Assembly (NCBI RefSeq): GCF_016863175.1
Contig: NZ_BOOJ01000064.1
Location: 37,842-101,841 of the forward strand
Length of the DNA stretch: 64,000 bases
Direction: 5' to 3'
From: Paraplanobispora siamensis
GTDB lineage: Bacteria; Actinomycetota; Actinomycetes; Streptosporangiales; Streptosporangiaceae
Within the stretch, counting starts at the first letter, position 1. The number at the start of each line of letters is the position of its first letter. The notes under the pieces were generated by a model. That model had not been told where the DNA came from and ran no database searches. It saw only the letters and a program-made list of their open reading frames with translations. The translations under genes were made by a program, and so were the position numbers. Positions 6,865 through 16,340 of the stretch are shown here, piece after piece.

Positions 6865-7962
6865 ATGACCCGGGCCGCCGCGCCGAGCGCCCGCCGCCCG
6901 CGCCGGGTCTTGGACCGGGTGCAGACGCGCCTGGTCAACCCGGTGGTACGGCGGCTGCTGGGCACCCCCTGGCACGATCTGGTGTCCCGGTGGGTCGTCC
7001 TGCTGACGCTCACCGGCCGCCGCAGCGGTGCCGCGATCACGGTGCCTGTCCAGTACGCCCAGGACGGCGACGTGCTCACCCTGGTCAGCAGGCGCTCCCG
7101 GAACTGGTGGCGCAACCTGGAGGGCGGCGCCGCGCTCCGGCTCGTCCTGCGCGGCGCCGGGCGCACCGGCCGGGCGGTCGTCAGCCGGGACCCCGAGCGG
7201 GTCCGCGCGGCGCTGTCGGCCGTGGGGCGCACCGTCGGCAGGGAGGGGAACCTCATGCCGGTGGAGGAGGCCGTGGCCGTCACCGTGCGCCTGGACCCCC
7301 TCGACCCGGCGGACGCCCCGCGGCCGTGGCCCGCGGACCGCAGGTGGCTGCGGCGCTGGATCGTCGCGGTCACCGCGGGGGAGATCCTCGGCTTCTCGGT
7401 GCCCGCGCTGACCGGTCCCGCGGTGGCCGACCCCGGGTGGGCCGTACTGGGCGTCGCGCCGCTGCTCCAGGCCGCCGCGATCCTGATGGCCGGCCTGGTC
7501 GAGGGGACCGTCCTGGGACTGGCCCAGGCCTACGCGCTGCGGACGGCGCTGCCCTCGGTGGGCACCGGCTCCTGGGTGCGGGCGACCGCGGCCGGGGCGG
7601 CCGTCGCCTGGGCCATCGGCGCCGTCCCGATCGTCCTCGGCGAGGGGATCACGAAATGGCCGGTCGCGGTGGTCGTGCTGCTGGGGCTGGTCTTGCTGGC
7701 GGCCATGGGCTTGTTCCAGTGGCGGGTGCTGCGCCGCCGGGTGGCCGGGGCCGCGTGGTGGATCGCCGCCAGCGCGGGCGCCTGGCTGGTCGCCCTGGGC
7801 GTGTTCTTCGCGGTGGCCTCGCCGCTGTGGCAGGAGGGCCAGCCCGGCTGGCTGACCGCGGTCATCGGGCTCTTCGGCGGCCTGCTCATGGCGGCCACCG
7901 CCGCCGTCCTCACCGGCCTGGCGATGCGGCGGCTGCTGCGCCGGCCCGTCGCGGGCCGGTGA
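6865..7962 (+). CDS. FDOR (F420/deazaflavin-type) domain fused to a membrane domain
   Basis: A 365-residue protein in two parts. Residues about 15-145 form a split beta-barrel of the deazaflavin-dependent nitroreductase (Ddn/DUF385) type, seen in RWVVLLTLTGRRSGAAITVPVQY and SRRSRNWWRNLEGG. Residues about 160-360 hold five or six transmembrane helices (for example GVAPLLQAAAILMAGLVEG). The usual Ddn protein is only about 150 residues, so the membrane part is an unusual extension. ATG 6865 is chosen because GAGGTG lies five bases before it; GTG 6856 is the alternative. The fold suggests F420H2-dependent reduction at the membrane, perhaps of quinones; this is inference. Confidence 0.75.
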   Translation: MTRAAAPSARRPRRVLDRVQTRLVNPVVRRLLGTPWHDLVSRWVVLLTLTGRRSGAAITVPVQYAQDGDVLTLVSRRSRNWWRNLEGGAALRLVLRGAGRTGRAVVSRDPERVRAALSAVGRTVGREGNLMPVEEAVAVTVRLDPLDPADAPRPWPADRRWLRRWIVAVTAGEILGFSVPALTGPAVADPGWAVLGVAPLLQAAAILMAGLVEGTVLGLAQAYALRTALPSVGTGSWVRATAAGAAVAWAIGAVPIVLGEGITKWPVAVVVLLGLVLLAAMGLFQWRVLRRRVAGAAWWIAASAGAWLVALGVFFAVASPLWQEGQPGWLTAVIGLFGGLLMAATAAVLTGLAMRRLLRRPVAGR

Positions 7963-7987
7963 AGGCGGCAAGAGCCCGGATCGATAA

Positions 7988-8001
7988 GAGTCCAAGGTCC
8001 C
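7988..8001 (-). promoter_or_regulatory. DosR-like operator box
   Basis: On the minus strand GGGACCTTGGACTC. It lies 109 bp before the Rv1733c-like gene. Confidence 0.65.
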
Positions 8002-8110
8002 GGTCCGTCCGCCCCGTACGGCCCTGCCGGGCACGCCGGCGATGCCGGACATTGAAGGCCCGGAGCCGGAAGGGCGGGCCTCGGGAGGGCGGCCTTACGG
8101 GAGGTGCGAG

Positions 8111-8713
8111 ATGCGGACCGTGACCGACTGGATGACCCGGTGCGTGCGCCGGTACCGGCTGGACGGCAACGAGTTGCGCCGCCGCTCCGACCGCCTGGAG
8201 ACGGCGGCCGTGCTGACGGCGCTGGCCCTGGTCCTGCTCAGCGTGTGGCCCGCGATCGCCCTGGGGCAGCTGGTCTACGCCGACGGCCTGGCCGCCGAGC
8301 GCACCGGTCCCGGGGTGCGGGAGCTGGTGACGGCGACGCTGACGCAGGACGCGCCCGCCCCGGGGTTCGCCGGGGGAGAGAGGGTGCCGGAGCTGACGGT
8401 CGCGGCCCGCTGGACGACGGCCGCCGGCCAGGAGACGACCGGCCGGGTGGGTGTCTGGCCGGGGGCCAGGACGGGCGCCGTGACCCAGGTGTGGGTTGAC
8501 GGAGACGGACGCGTCACCACCCCGCCCAAGCACCGGCTGGAGAGCGTGACCCGCGCCGTCGCCGCGGGCGCCGCCGTGCTGGCCGGGGCGGCGGGTACGG
8601 CGGCGCTGTGCCTGCTGGGTTTGCGATGGCTGCTGGACCGCGGGCGCTACGCCGAGTGGGAGGCCGCCTGGATCCGGGAGGTCGAGCGCGGTCACGGCCC
8701 CAGCCGGACCTGA
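8111..8713 (+). CDS. Rv1733c-family membrane protein
   Basis: A 200-residue protein with the layout of mycobacterial Rv1733c, a DosR-regulon antigen. A short N-terminus with RLDGNELRRRSDRLE comes first, then a transmembrane helix (about 33-58). An extracytoplasmic domain follows, with repeated T/V strands and a WTTAAGQETTGRVGVWPGA region. A second helix (about 157-180) and a short tail end the protein. The start is set by GGGAGGTG five bases before ATG 8111. Family function is unknown. The IS element begins six bases after the stop, so the gene is intact but its 3' flank is interrupted. Confidence 0.82.
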   Translation: MRTVTDWMTRCVRRYRLDGNELRRRSDRLETAAVLTALALVLLSVWPAIALGQLVYADGLAAERTGPGVRELVTATLTQDAPAPGFAGGERVPELTVAARWTTAAGQETTGRVGVWPGARTGAVTQVWVDGDGRVTTPPKHRLESVTRAVAAGAAVLAGAAGTAALCLLGLRWLLDRGRYAEWEAAWIREVERGHGPSRT

Positions 8714-8719
8714 GCCTTA

Positions 8720-9612
8720 GAGCTCCTAACAGAATGTGAGTCAGTGCTGGAGCCGCCGCCAGCAGATAATGGCGGCGGCCAGGATCATGAACGCCTCGTG
8801 GATGTCGTCGCGGATCTCCCAGCGGATCCGCAGTCGGCGGAAGTGGTGCAGCAAGGCCAGCGTCTGCTCCACCACCCAGCGATGTGTGCCCAGCCCGGAG
8901 CCGTGGCCGGTGCCGCGCCGGGCGAAGATCGGCTCGATCCGGCGCCTTCGCACCTGCCGCCGGTAGATCTCGTGGTCATAGGCCCGGTCGGCATAGATCA
9001 CCGCGGGTCGGCGCCGGGGCCGGCCACGCTTGCCGCGGACCGGCGGGATCGCATCGATCAACGGAATCAGCTGCAGGATGTCGTTGCGGTTGCCGCCGCC
9101 CAAGCCCATGGCCAGCGGGATGCCGCTCCCATCGGTGATCACATGGTGCTTGGAGCCCGTCTTGCCCCGGTCAACCGGGCTCGGGCCGGTTTTGGGCCGC
9201 CCTTGAGCGCCCGCACCTGCGCACTGTCGATCACCGCCTTGGACCAATCCAGCCGATCAGCGGCATGCAACTGCGCCAAGAGCAGCTCGTGCAGGGCCTG
9301 CCAGACCCCGGCCTGGTGCCAGTCGCGCAGCCGCCGCCAGCACGTCATCCCCGAGCCAAAGCCCAGTTCCTGGGGCAGGAACTCCCAGGGGATCCCGGTG
9401 TAGAGCACGAACAAGATCCCGCACAGTACCTTGCGGTCATCCAGGCGGCGACGCCCCGGATGGCGATAGCGCCGCTCGGCCGCCGGCAGCAGCGGCTCAA
9501 TGCGCTGCCACAGCTCATCGGGCACCACCCACGGTGGCGGCTGGCCCTTCCTCACATTCCCTGGCTACACCGGCCAAGCCGCCTACGCCATACCCCATTT
9601 TGTTAGGAATTC
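8720..9612 (-). mobile_element. IS5-family insertion sequence (IS427-like)
   Basis: An 893-bp element. Its 17-bp terminal inverted repeats, 8720-8736 and 9596-9612, read GAGCTCCTAACAGAATG and GAATTCCTAACAAAATG (three mismatches). It is flanked by the direct repeat TTA (8717-8719 and 9613-9615), matching the short TNA target duplication of the IS427 group. Inside are two overlapping transposase frames on the minus strand. It landed just behind the Rv1733c-like gene and 64 bp behind the ACP gene, breaking neither. Confidence 0.9.
8741..9555 (-). CDS. IS5-family transposase made by -1 frameshift
   Basis: Frame A runs from ATG 9555 to 9139, and frame B runs to the stop at 8741. Together they give a DDE transposase of about 270 residues. 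Frame A carries the first Asp (VIDSAQVRALKGG); frame B carries YADRAYD and the Glu-bearing HRWVVEQTLALLHHF...RIRWE. The frames meet at the slippery heptamer CCCAAAA (complement of 9190-9196), a canonical X XXY YYZ site. A -1 slip there joins ...ALKGGPK to TGPSPVDRGKTGSKHH, the normal family sequence. Both frames look undamaged, so the element may still be active. Confidence 0.88.
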
Positions 9613-9676
9613 TTAAGCCCGGCTGTGCCCTCTCGGCGGTCAAGCTCGGTGGTCAAGCTCGGTGGTCGGGCGGGGA

Positions 9677-9919
9677 TCAGACCCGCTTGGCGAGGAACTC
9701 CACTCCGGAGGCCACGGTCGCGAACTCGGGATAGTCGTCCTCGTCGATCCGGTATCCGCTGGCGTCGCTCAGCGTCTCGACGAAGTTGAGGAAGTCGAGG
9801 GAGTCCAGTTCGAGGACGTCGCGGAAGTCGGCGTCCGGGGCGAGGGCGCCGATGTCGGCGTCCGGGGCGACCTGGCTGAGGGCGTCCGTGATGAGTTCTC
9901 GGGCCTGTTGCGGGGTCAT
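9677..9919 (-). CDS. Acyl carrier protein
   Basis: An 80-residue acidic protein with the phosphopantetheine attachment motif in LELDSLDFLNFVETL; Ser40 is the predicted carrier serine. The helix layout matches acyl carrier proteins. Its ATG overlaps the TGA of the E2 gene (9916-9919), so it is translationally coupled as the last gene of the dehydrogenase operon. That placement suggests a dedicated carrier that receives or shuttles the acyl group made by this complex. It is not beside any fatty-acid or polyketide synthase gene. Confidence 0.88.
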   Translation of the reverse strand: MTPQQARELITDALSQVAPDADIGALAPDADFRDVLELDSLDFLNFVETLSDASGYRIDEDDYPEFATVASGVEFLAKRV

Positions 9920-11442
9920 AGCTCCTCCGGGTGGTTGAGCAGCCGGTCGACGGCGGACAGGAAACGGCTGCCGGTGTAGCCGTCGGTGGCGCGGTGGTCG
10001 GCGGCGAGGGTGACCTCGACCAGTGGGCGGACGCCGAGCAGGCCGTCCACCGCCCACGGGCGGTCCACGATCTTGCCGAAGCCGACGAGGGCGACCTGGG
10101 GCGGGTAGATGACGCCGTGGACGGTCTGCACGCCCTGGTCGCCGAGATTGGTGACGGTGATGGTGGCCTCGGTCATCTCGGCCTGCCGCAGCCGTCCGGC
10201 GCGGGAACGGGCGACGAGGTCCTTCAGCCCGGCCATGAGATCGTCCAGGGCGAGGTCCGCCGCCCCGTGCAGCGCCGGGGCGATGAGGCCGCCGCCCTTG
10301 AGCGAGACCGCCACACCGAGGTGCACGGCCCGGCCGGGGGCGAAGGCGTCGTCGATCCAGAAGCCGTTGAGCGCCGGGACCTCCCGGGCGGCCAGGGCGG
10401 ACGCCTTCAGCAGCAGGGCCGCGGGCAGCAGGCGCCGGGCGACGGGCAGGTCGCGGTTGCGCTCCCGCAGCCACGCCAGGGCCGTGCTCATGTCCACGGT
10501 GGTGGCGAGGTAGTAGTGCGGGATCTCCCGCTTGGAGCGGGCCATCGCCCGGGCGATGGCCTGCCGCATCGCCCTCTGCCGCCGCGCCGCCTCCGGTCTC
10601 GCCCGGCCCTTCGCGACCCGGTCCGGCGCGGCCTTCGCGCTTTTCTCCGGCATGGCCCGCGATTTCTCCGGTACGGCCCGCGCCGGCTCGCCCGTCCGGG
10701 AGGCCGCCCGCCGTACGTCATCGGCGCGGATCGCCCCGGTACGGCCGGTGCCGGGCACATCGGCGAGGTCGACGCCGAGATCGCGGGCGAGCCGGCGGGC
10801 CAGCGGGGAGGCCTTCGGCCGGGACGGCCGCCCGGCGTGCTCGACGTCGGATCTGGTGATTCTCCCGCCCGGGCCCGTGCCGTGCAGGGCGGCGAGGTCG
10901 ACGTGGCGCTCCTCGGCCAGGTGCCGCACCAGGGGGGAGGTGACCGGCGGCGCGGGAACGGGCGGGGCCGGGGTCTCCGGGACGGACATCACCGGGACGG
11001 GTGTCTCCGGAACGGGCGGAGCCGACGTCTCCGGAGCCGGAACTTCCGCGGCGGGCGGTTCCGGAGCCTCCGCGGCCGGTGGTTCCGGGGTGGGCTTCTC
11101 CCGGACGGGCAAGGCCGGGGTCTCCACGGCCGATGCCTCCGGGGTCTCCGCGGACGGCGGTTCCGGGGTGGGCCCCTCCTGGACGGACGGGGCGGCCTGC
11201 CGGCCGTCGCCGATGAGGGCGAGCGGGGTGCCGACGGGGACCCGGGACCCGGCCTCGACCAGGACGGCCTCGATGACGCCGCTCTGGAAGGACTCGACCT
11301 CGATGACGGCCTTGTCGGTGTCGATGAGAGCGATGGGCTCACCCCTGCCGATCCGGTCACCGGGCTTGACCAGCCATTCGATGACGGTGCCGGACTCCAT
11401 GTCGGCGCCCAGGGAGGGCATGAGGAACTCCTGGCCGCTCAT
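9916..11442 (-). CDS. 2-oxo acid dehydrogenase E2 (dihydrolipoamide acyltransferase)
   Basis: A 508-residue E2. The N-terminal lipoyl domain (about 1-80) has [11 protein letters not shown] with the lipoylated Lys. A long Pro/Ala/Glu/Thr linker with repeated [16 protein letters not shown] units follows. Two peripheral-subunit-binding domains come next ([22 protein letters not shown] and [22 protein letters not shown]). The catalytic domain ends in [14 protein letters not shown], with the active-site His and Asp. Two binding domains with one lipoyl domain is a less common arrangement. It overlaps E1beta and ACP by 4 bp each. No E3 gene lies in the window. Confidence 0.92.
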   Translation of the reverse strand: MSGQEFLMPSLGADMESGTVIEWLVKPGDRIGRGEPIALIDTDKAVIEVESFQSGVIEAVLVEAGSRVPVGTPLALIGDGRQAAPSVQEGPTPEPPSAETPEASAVETPALPVREKPTPEPPAAEAPEPPAAEVPAPETSAPPVPETPVPVMSVPETPAPPVPAPPVTSPLVRHLAEERHVDLAALHGTGPGGRITRSDVEHAGRPSRPKASPLARRLARDLGVDLADVPGTGRTGAIRADDVRRAASRTGEPARAVPEKSRAMPEKSAKAAPDRVAKGRARPEAARRQRAMRQAIARAMARSKREIPHYYLATTVDMSTALAWLRERNRDLPVARRLLPAALLLKASALAAREVPALNGFWIDDAFAPGRAVHLGVAVSLKGGGLIAPALHGAADLALDDLMAGLKDLVARSRAGRLRQAEMTEATITVTNLGDQGVQTVHGVIYPPQVALVGFGKIVDRPWAVDGLLGVRPLVEVTLAADHRATDGYTGSRFLSAVDRLLNHPEEL

Positions 11443-12449
11443 GACGCGATCACCCGGCGGGCGGCGGCGACGATGGCGGGGACCTGTGGGAGCGCCGCCT
11501 CTTCCAGGTGACGGGCGTAGGGGATGGGCACCTCCGCGGTGCAGACCCGCTCGACCGGCGCGTCGAGCTCGTAGAAGGCGTGCTCGACGATGCGCGCGCT
11601 GACCTCGGCGGACAGGCTGCCGGAGCGCCAGCCCTCATCGACGATCACCGCCCGGTGGGTGCGGGTCACCGACTCGACGATCAGGGAGTCGTCGAGCGGG
11701 CGCAGGACGCGGAGGTCGATCACGTCGGCCTCGACGCCGCCGGAGGCCAGCTCCTCGGCGGCCTTCATGGCCTTGTGCAGGGTGCCTCCGTAGGCGATGA
11801 GCGTGATGTCCCGGCCGGAGCGGCGCAGCGCGGAACGGGTGATGCCGACCGGTCCGGGCCGGAGCACGCCGGAGGTGTTGTAGAGCGACCCGTGTTCGAA
11901 GATCAGGACGGGGTCGGGGTCCTCCAGCGCGGGCCAGAGCATGCCGCGGGCGTCCTCCAGCGTCGCCGGGGCCAGGATGCGCAGCCCGGGGATATGGGCG
12001 TACCAGCCCTCGAGGCTGTGGGAGTGCTGGGCCGCGAGCTGCCGTCCGGCGCCGGTGGTCATCCGGATCACCAACGGGATGTTGAGCTGGCCGCCGGACA
12101 TGTGCAGCAGCGTGGCGGCGTTGTTGAGGATCTGGTCCAGGGCCAGCAGGCTGAAGTTGACCGTCATGATCTCTACGATCGGCCGCATGCCGCCGAGGGC
12201 GGCGCCGATGCCCGCGCCGACGAACGCCGACTCCGACAGCGGTGTGTCGCGGATCCGCTCGGGCCCGAACTCCTCCAGCAGGCCCAGGCTGACGGCGAAG
12301 CAGCCACCGTAGGCGCCCACGTCCTCGCCCATGAGGAAGACGCGCTCGTCGCGGTGCATCGCCTCGCGGATCGACTCCCGTACGGCCTCGCGGTAGGTGA
12401 TGGCGGCCTGGTCCTCGCGCCTGGCGGGCCGGGCTGTCCTGGTGCTCAT
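11439..12449 (-). CDS. Pyruvate/2-oxoacid dehydrogenase E1 beta subunit
   Basis: A 336-residue transketolase-like beta subunit of a heterotetrameric E1 that decarboxylates a 2-oxoacid with thiamine diphosphate. Typical stretches are [64 protein letters not shown] and the C-terminal [17 protein letters not shown]. The overall type is that of acetoin/pyruvate dehydrogenase beta subunits. ATG 12449 overlaps the E1alpha stop by 4 bp. Confidence 0.92.
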   Translation of the reverse strand: MSTRTARPARREDQAAITYREAVRESIREAMHRDERVFLMGEDVGAYGGCFAVSLGLLEEFGPERIRDTPLSESAFVGAGIGAALGGMRPIVEIMTVNFSLLALDQILNNAATLLHMSGGQLNIPLVIRMTTGAGRQLAAQHSHSLEGWYAHIPGLRILAPATLEDARGMLWPALEDPDPVLIFEHGSLYNTSGVLRPGPVGITRSALRRSGRDITLIAYGGTLHKAMKAAEELASGGVEADVIDLRVLRPLDDSLIVESVTRTHRAVIVDEGWRSGSLSAEVSARIVEHAFYELDAPVERVCTAEVPIPYARHLEEAALPQVPAIVAAARRVIAS

Positions 12450-13426
12450 GACGTCACCTCGCTGTAGACGAACCGGGTGAGGTCCTCGACCGGCTCCAGG
12501 GGCGCCCGCTCGGCGAAGGCGACCGCCCGGTCGATCTCCTCGGTGATCTCCTTGTCCATGACCCTGACGTCGTCGTCGGTGAGGTCGCCGGCCGCCTTCA
12601 TCCGCTCGGCCAGTGAGCTGACCGGGTCGCGGTGCTTCCACTCCTCGATCTCGGTCTTGGTCCGGTAGCGGTCGGGGTCGTACATCGAGTGGGCGCGGAA
12701 GCGGTAGGTGCGCAGCTCCAGGAAGTGCGGCCCGGCCCCGGCGCGGATCGACTCGGTGGCCCGTGCCGCCGCGTCCGCGACGGCCGCCGCATCCATGCCG
12801 TCCACCGGCCAGGCCACCACGTCGTAGGCGGCCGCGCGCAGCGCCAGGTCGGTCTCGGCCTGTGAGCGGGCCAGCGCGGTGCCCATCGCGTACCGGTTGT
12901 TCTCGCAGGCGAACAGCACCGGCAGCCGCCACAGCGAGGCGAGGTTGAGGCACTCGTGGAACTCGCCCTCGGCCATCGCGCCCTCGCCGAAGAAGCACAC
13001 GGTCACCCGGCTGCGGCCCTGGCACCGGTCGGCCAGGGCGAGGCCGACGGCGATCGGCAGGCCGCCGCCGACGACCGCGTTGCCGCCGTAGAAACGGCGG
13101 GAGGCGTCGAAGATGTGCATCGAGCCGCCGCGGCCCCGGCTGCAACCGGCCGCCCTGCCGTACATCTCCGCCATGATCTCGGTCATCGGCAGGCCGCGCG
13201 CCAGCGCGTGGCCGTGCTCGCGGTAGGTGGACACGACCGCGTCGTCCGCGGTCAGGACGTGACAGACGCCGGCGGCGACCGCCTCCTCGCCGATGTACAG
13301 GTGCATGAACCCGCGGATCTTCTCGGTGCTGTACAGCTCCACGCACCGCTCCTCGAAGCGGCGGATGCGCAGCATCTGGCGGAGCAACTCCGTTTCCCGA
13401 TGGGGGGATGTTCTCTTCTCGGACAT
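12446..13426 (-). CDS. Pyruvate/2-oxoacid dehydrogenase E1 alpha subunit
   Basis: A 326-residue alpha subunit. The thiamine-diphosphate motif is present ([31 protein letters not shown]), as is the [18 protein letters not shown] segment before the phosphorylation-loop region. Length and sequence fit the acetoin/pyruvate dehydrogenase (AcoA/PdhA) group; the substrate cannot be fixed from sequence alone. It is the first gene of the E1alpha-E1beta-E2-ACP operon. A DosR-like box lies 64 bp upstream, and a 10-bp direct repeat (CCTTGCGACG) lies at 13440 and 13463. Confidence 0.92.
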   Translation of the reverse strand: MSEKRTSPHRETELLRQMLRIRRFEERCVELYSTEKIRGFMHLYIGEEAVAAGVCHVLTADDAVVSTYREHGHALARGLPMTEIMAEMYGRAAGCSRGRGGSMHIFDASRRFYGGNAVVGGGLPIAVGLALADRCQGRSRVTVCFFGEGAMAEGEFHECLNLASLWRLPVLFACENNRYAMGTALARSQAETDLALRAAAYDVVAWPVDGMDAAAVADAAARATESIRAGAGPHFLELRTYRFRAHSMYDPDRYRTKTEIEEWKHRDPVSSLAERMKAAGDLTDDDVRVMDKEITEEIDRAVAFAERAPLEPVEDLTRFVYSEVTS

Positions 13427-13490
13427 CGGCTCGATCCGTCCTTGCGACGACTTCCAATTTCACCTTGCGACGGGCCCGGCACCGCAGACA

Positions 13491-13504
13491 GAGACGAAAG
13501 TCCC
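13491..13504 (-). promoter_or_regulatory. DosR-like operator box upstream of the dehydrogenase operon
   Basis: On the minus strand GGGACTTTCGTCTC, one of the closest matches in the window to the GGGACTTTAGTCCC-like DosR core. It lies 64 bp before the E1alpha start. Confidence 0.68.
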
Positions 13505-13593
13505 TCTCCACGAGGCAGTTCGGCCGTGGACGTGGAGTCCTGCGGCATGGTGGGCCCGGGGTGCGGCGAGACCGCCGCGCCGGTCGCCGCCGG

Positions 13594-14283
13594 TCAGGCC
13601 CGGTCCTCCCGCGCGGCCGGGCCGCCGCGCACGATCATCGTGATGGCGGCGGGTACCAGCCAGACGACGAGCGCGGGGTACAGCAGGTAGCTCAGCGCGC
13701 CGCCGGGCGCCAGCGGACCGTTGTAGGCGAAGGCGCTGACGGACAAGAGCGCGTGCGCCACGGCGGCGGCGGCGCCCAGCCACCCCAGCCAGGGCGGGAA
13801 GGCCCCGTGGCGCAGGGAGACCGCCGCGACGGCCGCGAGCATCACCGCCACCGGCACGTTGGCCAGGGTGAAGACGGCGTTCGTCAGCGCCACCAGCCCG
13901 GCCGACACCTGCTCCGGAGGTGCCGTGGCCAGCCCGACCTGGAACGCCTGGGCCACGAGGTTGATCGTGACCTGGGCGACGCCCGCGCCGAAGGCCAGCG
14001 TGGACAGTCGTTGCGAGCCGCCCTCGGCCGCGGCCAGGAAGGCGCGCAGACCGGCGAGGAACCACAGCAGCGCCGCCGCTCCGATCACGAACAGCGCGCT
14101 CTGGGCCAGCATCGCCGATCCGTTGGCGGCGAAAAACGCGGTGATCTGCCCGGCCGGGGCGTCGGGGCTCACCCCGCCCCGCTCGAAGACCGCCGCCGCG
14201 GCTCCGGCCGCGACGGCGACCAGGCCCCCGGTGGCTCCCCACCGCTCCCGGGTCGTGATGTTCACTGTTGTCGTGGTGTTCAC
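13594..14283 (-). CDS. Polytopic membrane protein, unknown function
   Basis: A 229-residue protein starting with a Thr-rich stretch ([11 protein letters not shown]), then six or seven hydrophobic helices. Recognisable pieces are [19 protein letters not shown] and [22 protein letters not shown], which recall the DUF4386-like or hypothetical actinobacterial membrane families; I assign none firmly. The GTG at 14283 is chosen because AGGAGG stands eight bases before it. It starts 45 bp after the ATPase subunit D stop, so it may be the last gene of that operon. Confidence 0.65.
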   Translation of the reverse strand: MNTTTTVNITTRERWGATGGLVAVAAGAAAAVFERGGVSPDAPAGQITAFFAANGSAMLAQSALFVIGAAALLWFLAGLRAFLAAAEGGSQRLSTLAFGAGVAQVTINLVAQAFQVGLATAPPEQVSAGLVALTNAVFTLANVPVAVMLAAVAAVSLRHGAFPPWLGWLGAAAAVAHALLSVSAFAYNGPLAPGGALSYLLYPALVVWLVPAAITMIVRGGPAAREDRA

Positions 14284-14328
14284 GGTGACCACCTCCTCGT
14301 GGACGGGGTCGTCCGGACTATGCGCCGC

Positions 14329-14931
14329 TCAGGGGGGAACCTCCCGGCGGGCGCGGCGGACGCGGATGCCGTCCGCACGTTCCAGCTCGTCGAGGGCCGT
14401 CTCCAGCTCGGCGAGCGCGGTCTCCAGCGCGGGCACCCAGCGCTCCCGAAGGGCGTGGATGCGGCGGCGGGTGGCGTCCACCTCGGCTCCGACGATGCGG
14501 GCGGCCGCCAGCGCGGCGGCGTGCCGCGCCGCGGCCTGCAGCGCCGTACGGCAGGCGGCCCGGGCCGGAACCAGCGCCGCGGTGAGCGGCAGGGATTCCG
14601 GTGGCGGGGGGAAGGCGCAGGTGACCCGGGCCGGGTAGCTCGTGCCCATGACGTCGGCCCACTCCAGGCGGACATCGGTGAGCTCGCCGGCGGCAGGCCG
14701 CAGGGCCCGCTCACCGCCCAGCAGCGCGGCGCGCAGGGTCCACGCGTCGGCCTCGGCGGCGGCCCGCGCCCACTCCCGTCCGGTCTCCCGGCTGAGCAGG
14801 ACCAGCCTGTCGTGCTCGCGCCGCAGGATGCGCAGCTTGCGGTCCAGCAGGTCCAGACCGCGGCGGGCGGTGCCGAGCCGGCGTCGCAGCCACAGCTTCC
14901 CGGAGCGGCCCGGGGGCAGGCGCAGTCTCAT
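14329..14931 (-). CDS. A/V-type ATPase subunit D
   Basis: A 200-residue central-stalk subunit. It is rich in long helices typical of subunit D: an N-terminal LRLPPGRSGKLWLRRRLGTARRGLDLLDRKLRIL and a C-terminal region with EVDATRRRIHALRERWVPALETALAELE. Its ATG overlaps the subunit B stop by 4 bp. It is the last recognisable ATPase gene of the operon, the usual place for D after A and B. Confidence 0.88.
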   Translation of the reverse strand: MRLRLPPGRSGKLWLRRRLGTARRGLDLLDRKLRILRREHDRLVLLSRETGREWARAAAEADAWTLRAALLGGERALRPAAGELTDVRLEWADVMGTSYPARVTCAFPPPPESLPLTAALVPARAACRTALQAAARHAAALAAARIVGAEVDATRRRIHALRERWVPALETALAELETALDELERADGIRVRRARREVPP

Positions 14932-16340
14932 GGCTCCTCCCCGTCTGCGGAGGGCTGACCTTCGCCGCCCGCGCCGGCCGGCCGGTAGCCGGCGTCGAGC
15001 GCCTCGCGGCCGAGCATGGTCAGCTCCCGGCGCGGGAGCACCGAGACCACGCACCAGGCCCGACGGAAGGTCTCCTCCAGCGACCGCGTCTCGTCCCCGC
15101 GCTGGTCGGCCAGCTCCCTGGTGAAGGCGGCGGCGAAATCGAGATAGCGGCGGTCGGCGAGGCTGAGCGCGCTCGCTCCGACCAGCTCGGCCAGCTCGCC
15201 CGCCTGCCGGGCGCGGGCCAGCGCGGCCAGGAGCTGGGCGGCCAAGTCCATGTGCTCGGGCCGGGTACGGCCCGCGCCGACCCCGCCGCGCATCAGCCGC
15301 GACAGCGAGGCCAGCGGATCGATGGGCGGGTAGCCCGGAATCTCGGGGGACAGGACGATCTGACCTTCGGTGATGTAGCCGGTGAGATCGGGCACGGGGT
15401 GGGTCACGTCCCCGGCGGGCATGGTCAGCACGGGCAGCAGGGTCAGCGAGCCCGGCAGGCCGCGCACGCGCCCGCAGCGCTCGTAGAGGCAGGCCAGGTC
15501 GCTGTAGAGGTAGCCGGGGTAGGCGCGGCGGGCCGGGATCTCGCCGCGCACCGCCGAGACCTCGCGCAGCGCCTCGCAGTAGCTGGTCATGTCGGCCATC
15601 ACCACCAGCACGTGCCGGCCCATGGAGAAGGCCAGGTGCTCGGCGACCGTCAACGCGATGCGCGGCGTCAGCAGCCGCTCGATCACGGGGTCGTCGGCCA
15701 GGTTCAGCAGGAGCACCAGCTCACCGGCGGCCGAGCGCGTCTCCAGGGTGTCGCGCACCGCGGCGGCGTCGGCGTGGGTCAGCCCCATAGCGGCGAAGAC
15801 CACGCTGAACGGCTCTCCGGCGGCGTGCGCCTGCGCGGCGATCTGCGCGGCCAGCTCCAGGTGCGGCAGGCCGGCCGAGGAGAACAGCGCGATCTTCTGG
15901 CCGCGCACCAGCGTGGTCAGCAGGTCGATGGCCGACACCCCGGTGAGCACCGGTTCCGCCGGCGGCATCCGCCGGGTGGGGTTGAGCGCAAGACCGTTCA
16001 CCGGAGCGGTGAGCGTGCCGGACACCGCGGGGCCCCCGTCCAGGGGCTGCCCGCGTCCGCCGCAGACCCTGCCCAGCCAGCCGGGTCCGACGGGGACGCG
16101 CAGCGGCGACCCGGTGAAGGTCACCCTGCTCCCTCCGGGGGCCATGCCCGCGGTGCCCTCCAGGACCTGCACCACGGCCAGGTCGCGGTCGGCCTCCAGG
16201 ACCAGGCCGTGCCGCACCCCGCCGGAGGCCGGCCGGATGACGGCGAACTCGTCCCAGCCCACGCCGGACACGCCGCGGACCACGGCCAGCGGCCCGCGCA
16301 GCTCGGCGACGTCGGTGTACTCCAGCTCGATCAGGCTCAT
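14928..16340 (-). CDS. A/V-type ATPase subunit B
   Basis: A 470-residue non-catalytic nucleotide-binding subunit. Characteristic blocks are GVSAIDLLTTLVRGQKIALFSSAGLPHLELAAQI (no complete Walker A, as expected for B), MGRHVLVVMADMTSYCEALREVSA and RAYPGYLYSDLACLYERCGRVRGLPGSLTLLPVLTMPAGDVTHPVPDLTGYITEGQIVL. It overlaps A and D by 4 bp each. Full length for the family. Confidence 0.95.
   Translation of the reverse strand: MSLIELEYTDVAELRGPLAVVRGVSGVGWDEFAVIRPASGGVRHGLVLEADRDLAVVQVLEGTAGMAPGGSRVTFTGSPLRVPVGPGWLGRVCGGRGQPLDGGPAVSGTLTAPVNGLALNPTRRMPPAEPVLTGVSAIDLLTTLVRGQKIALFSSAGLPHLELAAQIAAQAHAAGEPFSVVFAAMGLTHADAAAVRDTLETRSAAGELVLLLNLADDPVIERLLTPRIALTVAEHLAFSMGRHVLVVMADMTSYCEALREVSAVRGEIPARRAYPGYLYSDLACLYERCGRVRGLPGSLTLLPVLTMPAGDVTHPVPDLTGYITEGQIVLSPEIPGYPPIDPLASLSRLMRGGVGAGRTRPEHMDLAAQLLAALARARQAGELAELVGASALSLADRRYLDFAAAFTRELADQRGDETRSLEETFRRAWCVVSVLPRRELTMLGREALDAGYRPAGAGGEGQPSADGEEP

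Noticed and set aside
9639..9664. 13-bp tandem repeat GGTCAAGCTCGGT beside the IS
   Set aside because: Two copies only, no clear role; too little to report as a feature.
11439..13511. A single 690-codon frame spanning E1beta and upstream
   Set aside because: The first part is out of frame with E1alpha and has no homology; the real E1beta starts at 12449 with a 4-bp overlap.
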